Below, one piece after another: positions 1-12,179 of a stretch of DNA of 64,000 nucleotides. The stretch is from Platycnemis pennipes (Eukaryota; Arthropoda; Insecta; Odonata; Platycnemididae). Numbering within the stretch: the stretch's first letter is position 1; every line of letters begins with the position of its first letter. Both the position numbers and the translations under genes were made by a program. The DNA is taken from positions 121,267,544 through 121,331,543 of the forward strand of contig OW121852.1 of NCBI GenBank assembly GCA_933228895.1. The letters run 5' to 3'. Below the pieces are notes generated by a model. It was given only the letters and a program-made list of their open reading frames with translations. It was not told where the DNA came from and ran no database searches.

Positions 1-2368
1 GACCTTCTATGTTCTTCTGTAATGGCACTTTGGGATGATTCTTGTTCATCATTTCTAACTGTATCGAAAAGAGGTTCTAGAAAATTTATAGCTGCCCATC
101 TCTCAAATGAAATGCACTGTATTTTTTTCAATTCTTGCCTGAAAAACGCCAACATTTTATTATTTTTTATCAAAATTCGTTTTCAATAATCATTAAAATT
201 TATTCAGATCTCTGTGATGTTATTCATTTTAGTGCACCAAAAAACCTAGTTCTGGGGGCTTATAGGCGTTGCAGACGTATTAGCATAACTATTTGTGCTT
301 CAGGAAAACCAATCCTGGATTTCACTCTTAACACGTTGAGGCAGTTATAATTTAGTGACGTAGTCTCCGCCTTTTATATTATTTTAATATTGTGTAATTT
401 TTATCTAATAATACTCAGCTCCGTAATGAAAGGGTGCATCAGCTGTGGCGAAAATGAAGCAATTAAAGAATAAGTAGAAAAACCAGATTGTGAATTTATG
501 TTCCATCGACGGAGAATTCACCAAATCGAACCTTTTTGTGTAATAAGCACGTTTCATAGGTGTTGCTCACATAACCCAACCTATACTTACGTTATTTCTC
601 GTGATTCATAGATAAAATTTGAAAGAATTATAGAGACAACAACCAATCTTTTGGAAGCCTGTAATGTTTTATGAATATTAAGTGTCCTTATATTTCGTTG
701 AATTCACTGTCGACTTCACTGTATTTTGTCTATCAAGCGAAGGCGGTAAGGCGAAAAACTCCTCTGCTCGAAATCTGAGCAGAAATCAGTTACGCACACA
801 GAACTTAATTTTGAGCCAGAAGAGTTATTAGATACTTGTTTTTTGAGTCAATTACTGTTCATAACCCAATGCTATCTCTCCTTAAATGAAGCTTCGCTCA
901 ATGAGACTTAGCAATGGGGAAAAATATTATATAATTTTCTAAACTCACGACAGAAGATTATCTGTGTTATATTTAACGGGTGGTTATAAGTTCCACTTGT
1001 CTCGCAACGTTCTACCTCTTTCCCATTCTTCGCACAGACTATTACCACCGGGAATCTTTACGGTCGAAGCCATAGCAACTCGTGCTGACATCATTTATCT
1101 GTATTCCTGTTTTCCCACTTTCTAAAAATATATTAAAAAATATTTATATACTGCTAAAATTTCGTTTCAGCAAAATAATTTTATTACTTTATTTCCATGC
1201 ATGCAATATGTTATAGTATTAATAAGAAATGTACTTCACTATCAATTTTCAGCACGGAAAGTTGCGTTCTTCTTTGTCATATTTGTTTGTGGTGATTTTA
1301 CATCAATTAACTCCGATTTTAAGGATGTGATGTTCCTCAGATTTGCACTCGGAGTAAAGTTTTTTCATACACGCAATTAGAAATTGAAATTTTCCTTTTT
1401 TATTAGCTTGAATCGCATCTCTATGGTTGTGAGCAAGTGAAATTGGAGCTGTTACTCACGCCATCTATGGATTATTATTTAAATCCAGATGTTGCTGCAT
1501 GTTGTTTTATGAGTATGTGCATACAAATCTTAGTAGTAATTTTAAGTAGTGTATTCTTACTCTATTTATTTATTTAAAGAGTTTATTAACTACATTGCTG
1601 CCAATTCAAATTACTTAATTTGATATATCGTCCTCGTTCGTTAAAATCACAACGCTTGCTTGAGTGTTGTCACATCTGCCGCACTGGTATCAATTTCTTT
1701 TTCAATCCATTTGACTTCCATCCATCAAGCCTTCATGAATGAATCATTTGGTATTGAATCCGCTTAAAGCGCCACTTTTTCATTCGTACATTCCCCAATG
1801 CATTAACCACATTCTGGCAATAGATCTCAGTTTTCTGTCCCTGTAATGTTCTTTTTTAAAGTTACTTTTTCATTATTAAACCATAATTAAATTTCCATCC
1901 CGTTGCCTCACATCTTGGTGGCAATTACTCATCCCTTAATCTTTTAGCAAGAATATGTAAGAGTTTATGAAAGCATAATTTTTATAAGTTATAAGTCCGT
2001 TAGTGTTTATTTTCGCAATCAGTTGGTTGATTTATATGTCCTCTGGTTGGTATTAAGCGCATCAACTAATGGGCATGCGTAGATCTTCGTTTTCACAAGT
2101 AAACACGGGAAACAGCAGCATCGTCGATTATTCTAAGTCACCCACGGGCAGAAATCGTTCTTTTTTAGGAATCAACCGTTTGAAATTGCAATTTCTTTTC
2201 ACAACTCTTGGTTATGATATCGCTTCTCCGTATTCTTTGACTCGAACCCATGCATCTTCCCCTACGAAAGTGAAAACATTATTTCTGCATCCGTCGGAGG
2301 AGTTTAAGGGCTTTGAAAACCTTAAAACATGTCCTAAGTGCTCTTAGTCTCTCGAAATAACCCTCAAA
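1..2368. other. AT-rich gene-free background
   Basis: No coding region, RNA gene or clear repeat is supported here. The open frames are short (at most 92 codons), lack any recognisable domain and are what chance gives in AT-rich DNA. It is ordinary intergenic or intronic background. Confidence 0.7.
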
Positions 2369-2999
2369 ATGTTGGATGAAACGTCCCCAAAGCCGGAGTT
2401 ATCTCTCCCGCCCCACTCCCGCCCTTTTGACTCACGTGCTCAAACCCCCGCGTCTCCGCCGATTTATCCTCCCTACCATTCTGCCGCCCCCCCCCCCCCT
2501 TCCCTCCCTCCACTTCTCCCCCTCGCTATGCTACAATACCTTCAGTCTCGTATCCCAGTCTCGACAACCACTTCGCTACGCCTTCCACCTCCTTGATTCC
2601 CCCCACCCCGCCGCCGACGTTGATTTCCCCTCCCCCATCCTCCTTCTCCACCCTCCTCCACCCCTCCCCTTCAGCAGTCATCCCTCCCTCACCCCCTTCC
2701 ACATATTCAGGCTCGCATTCCCCCGCCACTACACTCGAATCATCTCTCCGCTCTCTACCGTCTACGAAACCAGATTTACAACTCTTACGATTCCTTCCCC
2801 TCGTTCCCATCTCCTCCCCTCAAAGGTCCGTCTTCCCACCCCCTCTCTCTCTGATTCCCCATCCTTCCCCCTTCTTACTCCCCCCCCCTCTCCTTGTGTC
2901 TCCTTATTTAACCCTTTCGGATTCCGCTTTTCCCCCGTCCCCTTGCAACCCTTCGTGCATAAACCGCTCGTTCTTTTTCCGAGAAGTGTTTTGCGATAA
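2369..2999. repeat. Long C/T-rich (polypyrimidine) tract
   Basis: About 600 bases in which the plus strand is almost all C and T with scattered A and little G. It includes a run of about 13 C near 2483-2499. All three plus frames stay open because C/T-rich codons contain no stops, which gives proline-, serine- and leucine-rich pseudo-proteins of up to 207 codons. The minus frames give glycine/arginine/glutamate-rich mirrors. No domain or Kozak-supported start is visible, so I call it low-complexity DNA. Such tracts can form triplex or i-motif structures in general; that is inference here. Confidence 0.75.
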
Positions 3000-3596
3000 A
3001 TATTTGTAACCCATTGCACTTGGATACTGTACACGTTGGTGGAGTATCTCCTGAAAAATAATTTCAGATGCACTAACTGCAGCGAGTCATTTTTAAAATC
3101 TGGAAGATATGTGTCTCTCTGAATAATATCGAGCGGTATCTAAGGATACCATTTTTATAAAATTACTACAATTTGGTCTGCTAAAACATAATCTTGAACA
3201 CGTACAATGACCGTGATGAGTCTTCAAAATTAATTTATCTGTATTCTGAGTGCAAACTGGCCTATGGCCTGGCTTTATTTTCTTCGAAATTTCACTTTCA
3301 TAGGATTTCTAATTTTACAAGTTCTCACTTCATGCCTTCATAAATACACATTTCTTGATTCTTCAGTTCTTACTCTCTTTTTCTTCACGTAAATGCTTCA
3401 GAGCATCAAAGGCAAATATACTTCTCTTGAGTGTGACGATTGGCGCCTATTGATGCTGTAGCTCGTGAGACCAAAACTGGTGACGGTATGTCAATTTACA
3501 TCATGGCTTGGTGTGGTTTTAAACTGATCTGATCTATTCTGTTCCTTCATGTTACCAAAACGATACTAGTAGAATTATTGCTCATTTTTGAAAGTA
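3000..3596. other. Gene-free background
   Basis: AT-rich sequence between the pyrimidine tract and the first family B repeat. I see no gene or structured element. Confidence 0.6.
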
Positions 3597-3670
3597 AGTA
3601 GCGCATGTTCGGTGATCTTCACCCCATGCCATACACTTTATTGGTGGCTCGTAAGGCATTACGTGGACAT
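3597..3670 (+). repeat. Family B fold-back repeat, right-end fragment
   Basis: A diverged copy of the right terminus shared by several elements in this window. It runs from a GCATGTTCGGTGAT-like stretch through a CACCCC..TGCCA block to GGTGGCTCGTAAGGCATTA, which corresponds to GGTGGCTTGCAGGGTATTA in the best copy at 4975-5066. The name family B is mine; no database name is claimed. Confidence 0.6.
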
Positions 3671-3829
3671 TTGAGTGATAAAGAACTTTATTTGTATTTT
3701 ATTACAGAAATCTCAACCATTTGAGTAGATGTAAATGAATTGGTTTCCAAATCTTGGACACGAACATTTCATTCAAGCTTACATCCTAAATAAAGCTGCC
3801 GCCGGCACATCTGCTTCCCTTGCTCAGCG

Positions 3830-4080
3830 TATGCTCAACTCGGAGGCTCATTCACTTTTTCCCTCATTCGTCATAGCTTCCGTCCTGTTCATCCCTTCCG
3901 AGCGCTCGCTCATTCTCCCTCCTGCCTCTCCATCCCACACCTCCTCCCCTCAGCTCCCTCGCGACCCCCTCAAACCCCTTGCCATCTCTCGCATGCATTC
4001 CCTACGGAGGAAATTCCACCCCCTCACTCCTCCACCACCGACAGCCCAACCACGCAATTTTCGGACGAAGAGGTGAGCGT
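3830..4080. repeat. C/T-rich tract
   Basis: Pyrimidine-rich DNA (many CCCTCC and CTCCC words). It keeps a 113-codon plus frame open (3735-4076) that starts in unrelated AT-rich DNA and has no recognisable domain. I treat the frame as spurious. Confidence 0.6.
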
Positions 4081-4229
4081 TCTCACTAAAATTTTAGTTC
4101 TATAGACACCGCCCACGCTGCGTCCCTACCGCGCTTTCTCCTCAAAGCCATCTAAGTAATCCATCTAAGCTGCATGTGCCTGATACACACCTATCACTTG
4201 ATTTCTCACTTCGTAGCAACTTGTGTATA

Positions 4230-4286
4230 CGTCTCGTTTCGGTGATGATTCACCCCTGCCATACCCTCGATGTGGTTTGCAGAATT
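4230..4286 (+). repeat. Family B fold-back repeat, short fragment
   Basis: Matches the core of the family B right end: a TTTCGGTGATGATTCACCCC block, then CTGCCATACCC and GTGGTTTGCAG. It is truncated before the GTAGAT tail. Similarity is visible by eye to 3597-3670 and 4975-5066. Confidence 0.5.
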
Positions 4287-4974
4287 CCCTTATCCCGATC
4301 ATTCCACAGCCTTTTAGCTGGTTACCGTGTTGGAATATGCATTGGTGCTTGTAACTTTTACGTGGAAAGACAAGCATTTGACGCCACTGAAGTTAAGGTA
4401 TGTTTATTGTGGATGGAAATTGAAGGAATGACTGGCAATGAAAATAAGCTCCATGGAATGGTTTTATTCATTATGATGCAGGAAATATTTCTCAGAATAT
4501 TGTCTTGTATAATTAATAATTTAATTTGAAGCTTTAGATTGAGAAATATTTGTATAACGTGTAAGATGTCAAGTAAACCTATTATAATTTTACTATTGCA
4601 GTAGCAGGTTGAAATTAAGACTTAATCTCTTAAACAAATTCCAAGACCATATTTTCAGCGATGATGTTAAAAATATTTTGCGGACCCCAACTTTCTATGG
4701 TAGACTGGACCATAATCACAAAATTTGAGAAATTGATTGCCGAACTGACAGATTCAAAATGTCCTTTTTTCCTCGTACTATTAGGGATATGAATAACGGT
4801 AAATATATCCAGAACGAGTGTAGCAATGGATAACTTTGGTAGCTGCATTTTGGTATAAGGACTTAAAGCTAACCCAACTAACGGCATGTTTTTGCATGTA
4901 TGTTTTGCTATTTTTATCTTTTTTTAAATAGCGTAGTTTTGAACAGTACCTATACAAGTACTAATCCTTTTTTA
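4287..4974. other. Gene-free background
   Basis: AT-rich. The two overlapping open frames around 4165-4529 (70 and 117 codons) lie partly on the family B fragment and show no domain. Nothing else is seen. Confidence 0.55.
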
Positions 4975-5066
4975 TGCATGATATGTAGTGCATGTTTGGT
5001 GAGAGTTCACCCCCTGCCACACACCTTTATGGTGGCTTGCAGGGTATTATGTAGATGTAGATGTAT
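4975..5066 (+). repeat. Family B fold-back repeat, best right-end copy
   Basis: The clearest right terminus of family B. It has a GATATGTAGTGCATGTTTGG lead-in, a TTCACCCCCTGCCACACACC block, then GGTGGCTTGCAGGGTATTAT, and ends in a short GTAGAT microsatellite-like tail. Similar ends occur at 3597, 6985 and 60819 (plus). The reverse-complement version occurs at 53113 and 55780, so the family is interspersed in both orientations. Confidence 0.75.
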
Positions 5067-5550
5067 CTGACATCCCTTTGACGAAGCCAGTCTTTGCTCA
5101 CATCTGCTTATTTTGGCTCCTTAAATTGCAATTCATTGCGATACTATGAACCAGATTATCGTGCATTCAAAATGGTGACAAGAAATACGTAATATATTCC
5201 TTTGCGTAATATCAGTGATATTAATACTAAGTTGTGGAAATAAATAGTTGAATACCCTTTAATGAGATATTCATAAATGCATTTAGAATTTTAATCGGTT
5301 ACTTTACGAGGAATTAAAAATCCGCTATCACGCATTGAATTTTCATGCTAAATTGAATAATTTAGTTTTAGCGAGACGATTTCCACATTCTCTTATAGCA
5401 TCTTTGCAGCTCGTTGAATATCTGAGTGATTTACAACATCCGTTTAGAAAACATAAGTAGCCTCAAGAGAGAACTATGGAAAGATTGCAGCAAAGGTCAA
5501 GGCTATAAATCGAGCAAAAATTAGTAAGATTTTTTGGAACAAAATGCATC
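5067..5550. other. Gene-free background
   Basis: AT-rich sequence without a supported feature. Confidence 0.55.
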
Positions 5551-6030
5551 CAGAATTTTATCTCTGATAGCGAGAATGTATTTCTTGCCGCCCTCCTGGC
5601 CTTTGGCCCTGTTCATAATGAGTCTCACAGATGAGTCCCAATCAAGGTGGGACAAAGGAACAGGACAGGCAGATGCCGCCGCCGTCCGCTCCCTCTCGGA
5701 CGACAGCGGGACACTCGACCCTCCTCCGACCACTCGGACCCACCACTGCCCCGTCCCGCGGTCCCACTCGAGCGGCGCATTTGGACGGGTGCAGGGAGGT
5801 GGGGAAACTGTATCGCCGCGCCGCTTCCAGACTGCGAGAGCTGCTTTGCATCAGAAAGGAGAAGCGGGAGAGACAGGAAATGCCCCGCTCGCCCGCTAAT
5901 CTCCGCTCGCCCCTCATCACCGCCTCTTTTCTCTTTCCCCTTTGACCCCGCCCTCCATCTCCCTGGCGACCAGGTCCGCTCGCTTCTTTTTCAATCTCCA
6001 TACTTAGAACCGCTCTTCCCCTTTTGTTTA
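5551..6030. other. GC- and CpG-rich patch of unknown role
   Basis: About 450 bases clearly richer in G, C and CpG than the surroundings, so frames are open on both strands (up to 214 codons plus, 119 minus). None shows a domain, and the frames contradict one another. It could be an unmethylated regulatory island, a promoter or a GC-rich repeat. I see no core-promoter combination strong enough to choose. Confidence 0.4.
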
Positions 6031-6225
6031 GCTACGGGGACGGTTGCGCGAACGAAGCGATTCCCCCCGAGTAGCGAAGCCCATTTCCCTTTTTTACACG
6101 TGGAGGTTACCTGTATATGTGCATTTTTTATTTCATGCTTTTTTTGTTTCAAAGGGGGGGCATGTGAAAAGGGTCTTCTCGGTGATGGTTGTCGCTGGGA
6201 GGTGGGAGGAGGCAAAGTCGAGCGA

Positions 6226-6480
6226 GTGAATGGGGGGGGGAGGTCTTTCTGGGGTGGCTGGCTGGTTGGGGAGTTGGACTGCAGGAAATGAGTTGATGGA
6301 CGTTAGGACCAGTTTGAGAGAGAATGGAACGTCTTGTTTTTTATCATTTTGTCCCTCACCTTACCCTCTCCCTCGCTACCCGTTAATTTCTATTGTCACA
6401 GAAACCGGTGTTGTTCTCTCTATCTCCCTCAACCTCCCCCTCCCCACCACCCTTACGTTCTCAGTTCAACTCTCTTAAAA
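6226..6480. repeat. G-run followed by C/T-rich segment
   Basis: A run of about ten G (near 6230-6240) within G-rich DNA (6180-6290) is followed by pyrimidine-rich DNA to about 6480. It is low-complexity and has no coding evidence. Confidence 0.5.
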
Positions 6481-6640
6481 ATCCCCTGTCTGAGCTTTGA
6501 CGGACTCTTCTCTGACTCTTGAAGCTATATCCAATTCACCATTCCCTCGTTAAATGTTTATTGGTCATCTTCCTATGCACTGTAACACCTTAGCAGGCTT
6601 GGTGGATGATTCGAAATGTTCCTAACAAATCCTCTTTCGG

Positions 6641-6985
6641 CTGTGCAGTAAGCCGAGCCACCTCGATGATATTATGGGGTGAGACATCACCAAGTGTGTG
6701 GTACATGCATGCAGTAACATTTACACTGCCTCCTAATGAGAGAATACGTGGATATCATGCAGGAGACGCACAAAAATTCCTCTTTTCACCCAAAATGCGA
6801 GGAAACATATGAGAAGCACTGCAATAATGCATCATATATAATACGGGTTAATACGGACTTGCATAGATACTGAAAAATCCACCACAAAACACTGCCCACA
6901 CCTTATCTCTGTTTGTAGGCGTGTTCGGATTAGCACCGCCACATGCCTTCATCGCGGCTTGTAGGGTAATATGTAGATGTAGATT
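6641..6985 (+). mobile_element. Family B fold-back element, near full length
   Basis: This copy shows both ends of family B. The left part (CAGTAAGCC..., then GGGGTGAGACATCACC) is an imperfect reverse complement of the right part (about 6917-6984), which ends in GGCTTGTAGGGTAATATG plus a GTAGAT tail. The middle (TGGATATCATGCAGG, GAAACATATGAGAAG, CTGCAATAATGCATCAT, TGAAAAATCCACCA) aligns base for base with 55880-56035. It carries no coding capacity. It is best described as a non-autonomous fold-back or MITE-like repeat of about 350 bp; the autonomous partner is unknown. Confidence 0.6.
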
Positions 6986-9900
6986 AATGTTCCTGTTAAT
7001 ATAATGGACGTATAATGATGTTCATGGAAATACTAAAGGCGGTCGTGCATAGGGGATTAGTTCATCAATGAAAGTTTGTTCCTTGTACTTCTGGATTATA
7101 GCGATCCGGGTCCCATATGAACTTGACTTTTAATAGAAATATCTTGTTAATAATGACATATTCAGGAGGACAAATGCTTTTAGTGAGTAGAATAGCCGTA
7201 GCAAAGAGGGCATTCTATCGAAAAAAGGATCTGCTCATTGCTGGGGATACGTACTGTGTATGAAGTACTGAAGCATAGCATTGGAACTTAGGTATATCTG
7301 CAGTGTGCATCATTATGGCAGTGGGGCATGTAGAGAAGTAAATGCCAAAATCTTCAGCGATGTGGTACAGAATAATAACGAGGAAAAAATGGGAAGAACT
7401 AGTGACCAAATGAAGAACTGAAGAAGTAGTGTGTGGGAAGATATGTCTGCTGAAAAATCTGAAAAAAAGATGGGACATTCTAATCTGCCATATCTCAAGA
7501 CATGATTGACAATCGTCAATGTAAATGAAGAAAATCGTCGAGGGATAAGTAAATTAAAGGATTGGCAAAGAAAGCACTTTTATGAGATTTATGGCGTAAG
7601 TGGTGAACGATATAATATATAAGAATTATATATTTGTCGAAGATGTTATTTGATAGGTGAATCGAGTTGAGAACTGCATTTTACAAATCTTATGGTTTTT
7701 CACTTATGACAATGATGATAAAATACTTTCATCTCATAACCTTTTTGATCTTTTTATTAAAAATGCTGCAATGATAGGAGTGCGTTCCATATCTCTCATG
7801 CCAACAATCGCCGCTATTGATAGTTTACAGCTGAACTATTCAGTTAAGGAGCGTTGGAAGGAGGTCACAAAAGATGAAGAGTTGTGACTTACTGTGGGAA
7901 AGGGAAGAAGTTAGTTGGGGATGGATACGCAAGACATAATAATCAATGTACTCTCATGTTGAAAACGGCTTATACGGAGTCAAAGAATAGGAAAGGAAAG
8001 GAGGGTAAATAGTATTTCTGTCACACTGTGGGTGGGAATAACTCTTATGATTCAAAGAAGGGACTACTGTGGGCATGTAAGTTATTCGTATTGCTCTTAA
8101 ATGCTACAGAAGTCCAGAAAAGTTTTGAACTAGTTTCCATACGCTGAAAATAAGCTAATGGATTGGGCTGATGGAAAAAAACTCTTGGAAATACTTCCTT
8201 CAAATCCTTTCATAAAAGTTGAACGTAAGCTGTTAACCACGATAACTACAGCGTGAAATATCAGTTTATATCTGCGTGAGTTCCTCACGATGCGTCATAA
8301 AAAGCAATCTGTATTGATATTGTTCTCGATGCACTAATATTATCTTATTGGAGTGTCGTAAAATCATGCCTGTTATTATCTTTTTCTGATTACTCTTTAA
8401 ATACGGGCGTGGGAAAATTTCCTATTCTCTTTATTGAGCCAATAGGTATTTGTTATGGTTATCGGTGCGTGACTTTCTCACCGGAAGAGTGAAATCGAAT
8501 AACGTTCATCCTTTATTATCCAAAGAGTATTCATGACTTCTCCCTTGGATCCATCCACTTTGTCTTAACATTTCTATTTTCCCGTGCTTCACATATCAAA
8601 ACGTTAGTTCTGCTAACTTCATCACTATTTTTTTTAAATATAACGATTGTTTCATTAAAGAATGGATCTTATTGAAATTTATCTTAGTCTGTTTCATGCA
8701 CTTGCCTCTCATCCCATCCTCTTATATTTGGCCAATTTAGTAATTCATTGGATTTATGATATAATTTTACTTCTAAGTCTCATGCAGAAATACCATGCAT
8801 CTAGTTCTTTTTTTAATGCTAATGCAAAATGCTAATGACAACTCACTCTTCTCCCTTCTCTTAAGGCATTTTCTCCTTTATTGCTGTATGCATTCAGTTG
8901 ACTTCCAGGGTGGCCCTATAGCTACCACGTTCCAGTGTATCTCTAATTATCTCAATGGTCTATGCTTCTAACCCATCAAATGCAATTTCTTTCTAATATG
9001 TCTCGTGACTCTTTGTATTTGACGATAACGCATTGTACGAGATTCTCCATTGCTATCTACGCACTCTAAAAATGATCTTCCTAGAACCATTGGGCATCTT
9101 CAGGTAGCAGTCATAGCAGTTATATTGCTGAAAGTTACCAATATCTCCATTTTCCATTCTTAATTCCCGTACTATTTTATTAGATTGCTAATTCAAGAAT
9201 ATTTAATATTCAGTTCAAGGAAAATAATATACTCTCGTCTCATTTCTCCGATTATTTCTTCTTTTACTGCACTTTCTTAGGTTGTTGCATCTTTCATTTT
9301 GCATTTTGCTTTCAAAAGGTAATAATAATATTCTCTGCTGAGAAATTTTCAGCCACTATGGAATGGCTAAAGTTGCCTCATTTGGATTGAATGGTTTCAC
9401 ACTGATAAAAAATCAGCACTTTTGTGTTCTCCTTTCTCTATGTTCAGTTTCAATTTTGACGTTGAAGCCTACACTTATTTGAATTTTCGGTCAACATTAT
9501 CTTTCGAATTTCTTATAACTAATTAATATAACCACTTAAGCTCTTGACAACAGAAGGTAAGAATCTTATAAATGTGCATGTTTTGCTGAATCTGCTCTAG
9601 CCGATTGTGTGAATCGATTGAGCAATCAAACAAAAAATGCTGGCCCCTATAGCATTTTTCGTGTTCGGAAACTTCGCTTTGCTGGAAAATCCCAATTTGA
9701 GATCCAGGTAGATGTGAAAATTAACGAAATTAGGTTTTTTAGGCCTGTATTTCTTCTTTGAAGAAAAATATTTTCTACCGTAGTTCTTTTACAAATTGCG
9801 CATTAAAGGAGGGGAGTGTGTTGAGGACATTGAAAATATGGAGTTTTCTTAAAAATTATAGGCCGTTGGTATTACTGGAAATCTACTGGCTATTGAAGGC

Positions 9901-10300
9901 AAATCTTAAAGTTCGTGTCACCCATAAATAATGTATTTTCATTGGATAAAATCTCCCCAATTTTTATTACCCATTGATCTATTTTGTCGGAAAAGTAGGT
10001 ATAGGGAAAGTAAACAGTTGGACTCGATCTGGAAATTAATTCTAACTTAGAAGACTTGCTTTATTAGCTGATATCTATAGCAAATTGTCTTATGTGTCAC
10101 CTTATAGATATATTTTTTAGTTACGGTGATAAAACTGTGCCTTTTTTACTTTCCAGAATGTCGAATACTTTTGTCTCGAACATAAAGGAGAAGATAGGGA
10201 TAAAAGAATATGCTCTTTGCTCGCAACGAACGAAGTTACTGGATTAAAATCGTCAAAACGTCGTTCGGAGCTGAAAATTCTTCATGCAACAAATTTAGGC
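6986..10300. other. Gene-free background
   Basis: About 3.3 kb of AT-rich sequence. The open frames around 7215-7887 are short and featureless. No SINE head, LINE motif or strong inverted repeat was found by eye. Confidence 0.55.
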
Positions 10301-10499
10301 AGCTCGGGAAAGTAGGAGTATGTGTATCGCGAGACTGAAAAAACTGATAGGGGATGGAAGCCTGGGTTCCTGCTGGTAGCGAAGGGAATGGGGCCTAGCC
10401 GTGCATGGGGAACTCTCCATGGATGTAGGAGGTTAAGGTGGAAGGCAAGGATGATTAGAGGCGCAGACGGAGGCTGGACCTTTGAAGTGCAGCTCGAGT

Positions 10500-10575
10500 G
10501 TGAGGTGAGGGGTGGGGGGGTTTGAGGTGGGGGGGAGGCTGAGGGGTGGGCTGAGGAGGGCGGGAGAGGAGAGGA
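10500..10575 (+). other. G-quadruplex-prone G-rich block
   Basis: The plus strand carries at least five runs of three or more G in about 65 bases (GGGGTGGGGGGG, GGTGGGGGGG, GGGGTGGG, GGGCGGG). This satisfies the usual four-run rule for an intramolecular G-quadruplex. It lies just before a C/T-rich tract, so purine and pyrimidine bias switches strand here. Folding in vivo is inference. Confidence 0.55.
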
Positions 10576-10729
10576 GGATCCGAAACCAGAGCTGTGATTG
10601 GTCAGTCCCACTCGGACACGATCACGATAATGAGTGCTTGCTGGCCGGTGTGCGAGCCTGCGTATGTATTTGCCCGACCCCTCCTTCCGCCACAGTCCCA
10701 TTGAAAGGTAACACCCCTTCACTTACAGA

Positions 10730-11150
10730 TTGATGCTGCACTCACCCCTCCCCCCGCTCCTCTTCCCCACCTGCCCCCACTCCCCCTCTCGCCCCTCCCC
10801 AACCCTCCCCTTCTTCCCCCACTGCCCACTTTTGCACATCCCAAATAATCTCCTAGCCTCCCCTCCCTCGCAACCCCTCCCCACCTCTCCTTCCCACCCC
10901 CGCTCACCCCATCCCTTAAATCCTTCTCCCAGCACTTCCAATGCCATCCCGCCATCAAGCCCGCCAACGATTCTGCGTAATTAATTCTGCCTCTTCGGCT
11001 CGCTGTACTATTCCCCATTACGGCCTTCCCCTGGCCACCCTCCTCTCTCCCTCTCGTTCCTAATGCCCTCCGCTTCCATCTCTTCGGTTCTCTTTCCCTC
11101 GCCCTCCTCTTCCTGCTTCCTCCTTGCTTCCCTTCCTCCCTCTCATTTTG
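10730..11150. repeat. Long C/T-rich tract
   Basis: About 420 bases that are mostly C and T on the plus strand. They hold mirror open frames on both strands (84 codons plus, 155 minus) that are Pro/Ser or Gly/Arg/Glu-rich and lack domains. I call it low-complexity DNA, not a gene. Confidence 0.65.
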
Positions 11151-11655
11151 AATTCTTAACTTAATGCTTTTTCCGGACTCAACCATTCTATCATACCTTA
11201 TCCAGCTCTCTCGTTCCCCTCGTATTTTATTACTTTTTCGTTTACGTTCGCCTTTTTCGCAGGTGAGCGTTTACGCACCGTTCACCTCTATTCTTTACCT
11301 TCGTGACCTTATCATCATCATTAACCATTTTTATCCGATTATTGATAGCTCTTGGGTATTGGTGTTATATCTTCCTCCTCCCCATCATCGCCGTAACTCT
11401 TCTGGTAATTGGCAACCGTCTTTAAGCTTCTGCTTATTTAGATAACTTTATCAGTTTCGCGCTCACATCGTATTTTATTTTCAATAATTTCTTCATGGAC
11501 TAATATGTTTTCTCCATCTATCACTCTCCCTTTTTGTCCTCAATCTCATCCAATTCTGTGATTTCCACGGTTTATTTTTTTTCTAATTAGAGTCGAAATG
11601 TAATTGGAACGGATTACCTATTTATATAATTTATTCCGAAATACGATACGGATCC
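11151..11655. other. Gene-free, T-rich background
   Basis: A 93-codon plus frame (11164-11445) is open but hydrophobic/serine-rich by composition only. Nothing else is seen. Confidence 0.5.
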
Positions 11656-11880
11656 TATGTTCCGTTTCATTCCCATAGTTTCTACCCTCCCGTTCCTCGC
11701 AACCCTCTTTATCTTCCGCATCTCCCCTTTCCTGTCCTCCTCCTCATCGCGGTTCCCTCGTTCCGATCTCCCGTTCCCACCCCCTTTGCTCTTTTCCCGT
11801 CCGCCACTGCCCCATCCCTCCCACCCCCTCCCTCCCCTCGGACAGCGGCTATCCCTCCCGCACCACTCTAATTTAGTGCC
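11656..11880. repeat. C/T-rich tract
   Basis: Pyrimidine-rich low-complexity segment continuing the 10.7 kb pattern. It is followed at 11925-12010 by a G-rich stretch (GGTGGGGTGGGGGGAGG-like words), so strand bias flips again. Confidence 0.55.
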
Positions 11881-12179
11881 GAGAGCGTAGGAGTGCACCT
11901 TCCTAGATGCACGCTTGGCAGCAGGTGGGGTGGGGGGAGGTGACTGAAAGGGTTATCGGGGTGGGAAAGGTAAAGGGAGCGGCGAATGGGGGGTGTTGGC
12001 CGGTTTCGGAGGGAGGTTATGGGAATATCATCCCCGATTTGAAAAAAATATATACTCGAAGCAAAGGGAAAGCCGTCTAGGGCTGGCAGAAACACCACAG
12101 CACCACCCCGGCACATCTTTTTAACCTCCCTTTGCCGAACATAATCTCTTTTCCGCGCCTCCCCCCCTACCCCCCCGTC

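Noticed and set aside
2376..2999. 207-codon plus open frame
   Set aside because: Pure consequence of C/T-rich DNA: three plus frames are open at once and the product is Pro/Ser/Leu low-complexity.
5647..6291. 214-codon plus open frame
   Set aside because: It spans unrelated composition blocks (GC patch, AT-rich, G-run), lacks domains and overlaps frames of similar length in other phases.
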